Below the pieces are notes generated by a model. The model was not told the origin of the DNA and ran no database searches. It was given only the letters and a program-made list of their open reading frames with translations. From Planctomycetota bacterium (GTDB lineage Bacteria > Planctomycetota > Planctomycetia > Isosphaerales > Isosphaeraceae): 8,292 bases of DNA. The DNA lies in assembly GCA_021777685.1 (NCBI GenBank), contig JAJYDH010000289.1, positions 1 through 8,292 of the forward strand, read 5' to 3'. Shown in pieces: positions 6,056-8,292 of this stretch (its first letter is position 1; every line of letters begins with the position of its first letter). Made by a program: the position numbers and the translations under genes.

Positions 6056-6083
6056 TTGCTTGCTCTGACCGGCCGATTATAAC
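6056..6083 (+). promoter_or_regulatory. Possible tnpC promoter just inside the IS66 left end
   Basis: TTGCTT (6056-6061) and TATAAC (6078-6083) are separated by 16 nt. The -10 box matches the consensus at five of six positions and the -35 box at three. A start about 7 nt downstream would fall at or next to the tnpC ATG (6090), which has no Shine-Dalgarno sequence, so the transcript may be leaderless. This is inference from sequence alone. Confidence 0.35.
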
Positions 6084-6089
6084 TACGAC

Positions 6090-7544
6090 ATGAACCGACC
6101 AACCTCGATCCCTCAACACCTCCGGGACAACCTCTCGGACGAAGCCCGTGCGGGCATCGGGGCCGTCATGGAAACGTTGGAGAATCGGATCGCCGAGTTG
6201 GAGGCCAGGCTCAACCAGAACTCCGCCAATTCGTCCAAGCCCCCGTCATCCGACCCGATCGGGGTCGAGCGAAGGCCGCCGGACCCGCCGTCGAAGAAGC
6301 GTCGCGGTGGTCGGAACGGTCATCCGCGACGGCTGAGGGCGTTGGTCTCACCGGAGCGGGTCGCTTCGGTCACCGACTGTCAGCCAACCCAATGCCGTCG
6401 CTGCGGGCAGGCCCCGGGTGGTGAGGATTCCGAACCCTGTCGTCATCAGGTGGTCGAGCTGCCGCCGGTCGAGCCGGTGGTCCATGAGGACCGACTCCAT
6501 CGGCTCTGCTGTCCCCGCCGCAATGCGACCACCCGTGGCCTCTTACCCGCCGGGGTCCCCAACTCCGCGTTCGGCCCTCGCTCGCACGCGGCCCTCGGCG
6601 TCCTGACCGGGGCGTACCGGCTGAGCAGGCGGCAGGTCTCGCGGCTGTGTTCCGACCTCCTGGGGCTGACGATCTCCCCGGGCATGATCGCCAAGCTGGA
6701 GCGGATCACCGCCGACGTGCTGGAGCGGCCGGTGGCCGAATTGGCCGAGGCGGTGAAGACGGCCGAGGCTGCCAACATCGACGAGACCGGCCGGCGGGAG
6801 TACCACCTCAAGGCCTGGCTCTGGGTCGTGGTGACCTCGGTGGGGGTCGTCTTCCGCATCGTCCGCTCGTGGGCCGGTGCGGTCGCCCGAGACCTGCTCG
6901 GCGAGGAGCCCAAGCCGATCGTCATCAGCGACCGGTTCCCCGGCTCCGAGTGGATCAACCTCAAGTCGGGGCAGATTTGCTGGGCCCACCTCCGCCGCGA
7001 CATGCAGGCGATGATCGACCGCGATGGCGACGGCGCGGGAGTCGGGCGGCAGTTGCTCTGGCAATCGAGCAAGCTGTTCGAGTCCTGGCACAAGGCCCGC
7101 GACGGCACCATCCAACGATCGACCTTCCTCCAGACCGTGGCCTGGTTGAGGCCGATGGTCCGTTCGAGCCTGGAGCGCGGGTCGCGGTGCGCCTGCGACA
7201 AGACGGCGGCGACCTGTGGCGAGTTGCTCCGCCCCTGGGATGCCTTTGGACCTTCACGCGGGTCGATGGGGTCGAGCCGACGAACAACGCGGCCGAGCGA
7301 GCCCCGCGGCGCGGTGATCTGGCGGCGGATCAGCGCGGGGGCCGACAGCGAGGCGGGGAGCCGATTCGTGGAGCGGATGCTCTCGGTGGTTGCGACGTGC
7401 CGCCAACGAGGCGTCCCCGTCCTGCAATACCTCGGCGAGCGCCACGAGGCCCGGTTGAACGATCAACCGATCCCCTCGATCCTCGCCGGACCGCCCCCCC
7501 GGCGGCCTCGGCCGCCTGACCGGCCCGAGAGCCCCGCGAGGTAG
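6090..7544 (+). pseudogene. tnpC: IS66-family transposase (TnpC), disrupted by two compensating frameshifts
   Basis: The reading frame (484 codons) has IS66 TnpC architecture. It runs from an N-terminal coiled coil (about 25-45, E-T-L-E-N-R-I-A-E-L-E-A-R-L) to the L-N-Q-N-S-A-N-S-S-K-P-P-S-S-D signature (41-55), a zinc-finger region (C102, C105, C141) and the DDE core. In the core, D231 sits in N-I-D-E-T-G, D281 in I-S-D-R, and C-W-A-H-L-R-R-D starts at 297. Near 7244 the frame loses one base (expected ...W-D-A-L-W-T-F). From there the family sequence L-W-T-F-T-R-V-D-G-V-E-P-T-N-N-A-A-E-R-A continues in the next frame to 7309. A two-base loss near 7310 then restores the original frame (A-V-I-W-R-R-I-S, then D-S-E-A-G-S-R-F-V-E-R-M). 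About 22 codons, including the conserved N-N-A-A-E-R block (Glu codon at 7295) taken to carry the third catalytic acid, are therefore misread. The fourth zinc-finger Cys is Arg144. The enzyme is probably inactive, unless the indels are sequencing errors. Confidence 0.88.
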
Positions 7545-7551
7545 CGGCATC

Positions 7552-7967
7552 ATGTTCCGTGAATACCCGGGATTCACCCCTCCTATCGCTCAACTCTTCG
7601 GCTTGGCGAACACCCCTTCGATGCGGCCGTGTTCAAGGCCGCCCGCGAGGCGATCGCCCCGTTCGACGCCGCGACATCGGACGGCAATCCGTGGTCCTTC
7701 CCGTTCGACGCGTGCGGTGGGCCGCGGCTGATCGGCCGAGGTCGATTGCGGCATCCTGGCCCCCCGCTGCTCAGCGGCCGTGACCCCGACGGCGGCTATC
7801 GGCATGCGGTCCGGCGGGGCCGCACGGGACTGCTCATCGCGCAGCGGAGCGACCACGATTGCCAGTCCGGGGACGACATCAACGACTGGGTCAGGAGATG
7901 GTCGGGGTCCGCTCCGAAACCGACGAGCCCGCTCATCGATTGGCTAACTGGCCAGTACCGGCCGTGA
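7552..7967 (+). pseudogene. Accessory ORF inside the IS66 element, frameshifted, function unknown
   Basis: An ATG at 7552, seven nt after the tnpC stop and preceded by a GAGG sequence at the end of tnpC, opens M-F-R-E-Y-P-G-F-T-P-P-I-A-Q-L-F-G-L. The frame then appears to lose one base in TTGG(G)CGAA near 7603. If a G is restored it continues as G-E-H-P-F-D-A-A-V-F-K-A-A-R-E-A-I-A-P-F-D, and runs to a TGA at 7965-7967 inside the right inverted repeat. As it stands, only the part from a GTG at 7629 (112 aa) is open, and I see no ribosome binding site for it. Codon use in the downstream part is strongly G/C-ending, as in real genes here. The C-terminal part contains G-D-D-I-N-D-W-V-R-R-W. I do not recognise a family. 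It could be IS66 cargo or an accessory factor; the intact length would be about 139 residues. Confidence 0.5.
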
Positions 7968-7975
7968 ACGCCTAC
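7960..7975 (-). repeat. Right terminal inverted repeat of the IS66 element
   Basis: GGCCGTGAACGCCTAC is the exact reverse complement of 6036-6051. The stop codon of the accessory ORF (7965-7967) lies inside it. Confidence 0.88.
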
Positions 7976-8053
7976 CCGGCGGGTTTCGCTTCCGCTCACC
8001 CGCCCTATCGAATAAGCTCGGGGTGAATTGACCCTCCCGCCGGAGTCCCCGCG

Positions 8054-8292
8054 ATGCGACTCGCCCTCGTCTGCCTCCTGCCGCTCCTGCTCGGCCCGCC
8101 CGAGGCCGTCCCACTGCTCAGGGGGGACGACCCCTCGCAGTTCGAGCTGATCAACATCGGCGCGGACTCGATCGCGATCGCCGACGGAGAAATCCGGCTG
8201 ATCGGCAAGCCGCTCGGCTACTTCGCGACGAAGCGGGAGTACGAGGATTATGTCCTGACCTTCGAATGGAAGTTCGACCGGCCCGAGATCGG
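8054..8292 (+). CDS. DUF1080 / 3-keto-disaccharide hydrolase-domain secreted protein, N-terminal part (3' end outside window)
   Basis: The first 79 codons of a gene running off the right edge are visible. The ATG at 8054 has GGAG (8042-8045) at 8-nt spacing. The protein opens with a signal peptide (M-R-L-A-L-V-C-L-L-P-L-L-L-G), so export is likely. It continues with sequence typical of the DUF1080 (PF06439) fold: F-E-L-I-N-I, I-A-D-G-E-I-R-L-I-G-K-P-L-G-Y-F-A-T-K-R-E-Y-E-D-Y-V-L-T-F-E-W-K-F. This is a concanavalin-like beta-sandwich, very abundant in planctomycetes, with members assigned to hydrolysis or binding of 3-keto-glycosides and other glycans. Catalytic residues lie beyond the window. 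It starts 78 nt after the IS66 right end; I find no convincing promoter in that gap. Confidence 0.85.
   Translation, partial: MRLALVCLLPLLLGPPEAVPLLRGDDPSQFELINIGADSIAIADGEIRLIGKPLGYFATKREYEDYVLTFEWKFDRPEI

Larger units (their letters stand above)
6036..7975 (+). mobile_element. IS66-family insertion sequence (single-transposase, ISBst12-like type), decaying
   Basis: The element is bounded by a perfect 16-bp terminal inverted repeat, GTAGGCGTTCACGGCC at 6036-6051 and its reverse complement at 7960-7975; the match extends one base outward on each side (G at 6035, C at 7976). IS66-family ends typically begin GTAA-CG or GTAAGCG, so GTAGGCG fits. The length is 1,940 bp. It holds a tnpC-type transposase gene but no tnpA or tnpB, as in the ISBst12 subgroup, and a second ORF between tnpC and the right end. 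IS66 elements usually make 8-bp target duplications; the flanks (CCTCGTCG left, CCGGCGGG right) do not match. Together with the frameshifts in both ORFs, this indicates an old, probably immobile copy. Confidence 0.88.

Noticed and set aside
6446..7201. Minus-strand open frame of 251 codons opposite tnpC
   Set aside because: It is the antisense shadow of the transposase, which has clear family motifs on the plus strand.
6028..7983. Target-site duplication for the IS66 element
   Set aside because: The 8-bp flanks CCTCGTCG and CCGGCGGG share only scattered bases, and shifting the ends by one base does not help.
7984..8011. Promoter for the DUF1080 gene (TTTCGC and TATCGA)
   Set aside because: Both boxes match the consensus poorly, so I do not report it as a feature.

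Overview
The window looks like chromosomal DNA from a GC-rich planctomycete, most likely from the Isosphaeraceae or a close relative. This is inferred from gene content and codon use, not from a marker-gene comparison. Three things point there: a TIGR03067-type small secreted protein, a Tat-exported xylose-isomerase-like TIM-barrel protein, and the start of a DUF1080 (3-keto-disaccharide hydrolase-type) gene. Codons across the real genes end strongly in G or C.

Layout. Positions 1-843 (+) hold the C-terminal part of a PpiD/SurA-like peptidyl-prolyl isomerase or chaperone that begins outside the window. It converges on a leftward gene group, and the gap between them (844-1030) carries two GC-rich hairpin repeats in inverted orientation. 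The leftward group (2762 down to 1031) encodes two five-helix membrane proteins that appear to be tandem paralogues, then a TIGR03067 protein. Divergent from it, behind a good sigma70-type promoter, is der (engA), the tandem-GTPase ribosome assembly factor (2992-4491), which ends at a perfect 14-bp hairpin terminator. Next comes a Tat-signal TIM-barrel sugar isomerase/epimerase-like gene (4590-5501).

Positions 5502-8053 are an accessory patch. It contains a dispersed-type 20-bp inverted repeat, a short remnant of what looks like an IS1595-type transposase start, and a complete but decaying IS66-family element. The IS66 element is bounded by a perfect 16-bp inverted repeat (6036-6051 and 7960-7975). 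It carries tnpC with two compensating frameshifts that remove the conserved N-N-A-A-E-R block, plus a second frameshifted ORF of unknown function. The IS1595-like fragment stops exactly at the IS66 left end. The window closes with the first 79 codons of a DUF1080 protein with a signal peptide.

How the parts relate. Der is a housekeeping gene. The PPIase, TIM-barrel and DUF1080 products are all expected to act at or beyond the cytoplasmic membrane. The TIM-barrel and DUF1080 genes, both plausible in (keto)sugar metabolism, may have been neighbours before the insertions, but that is inference. I see no CRISPR array, RNA gene, defence system or clearly new multi-gene system. The least explained items are the paralogous membrane-protein pair and the cargo-like ORF inside the IS66 element.
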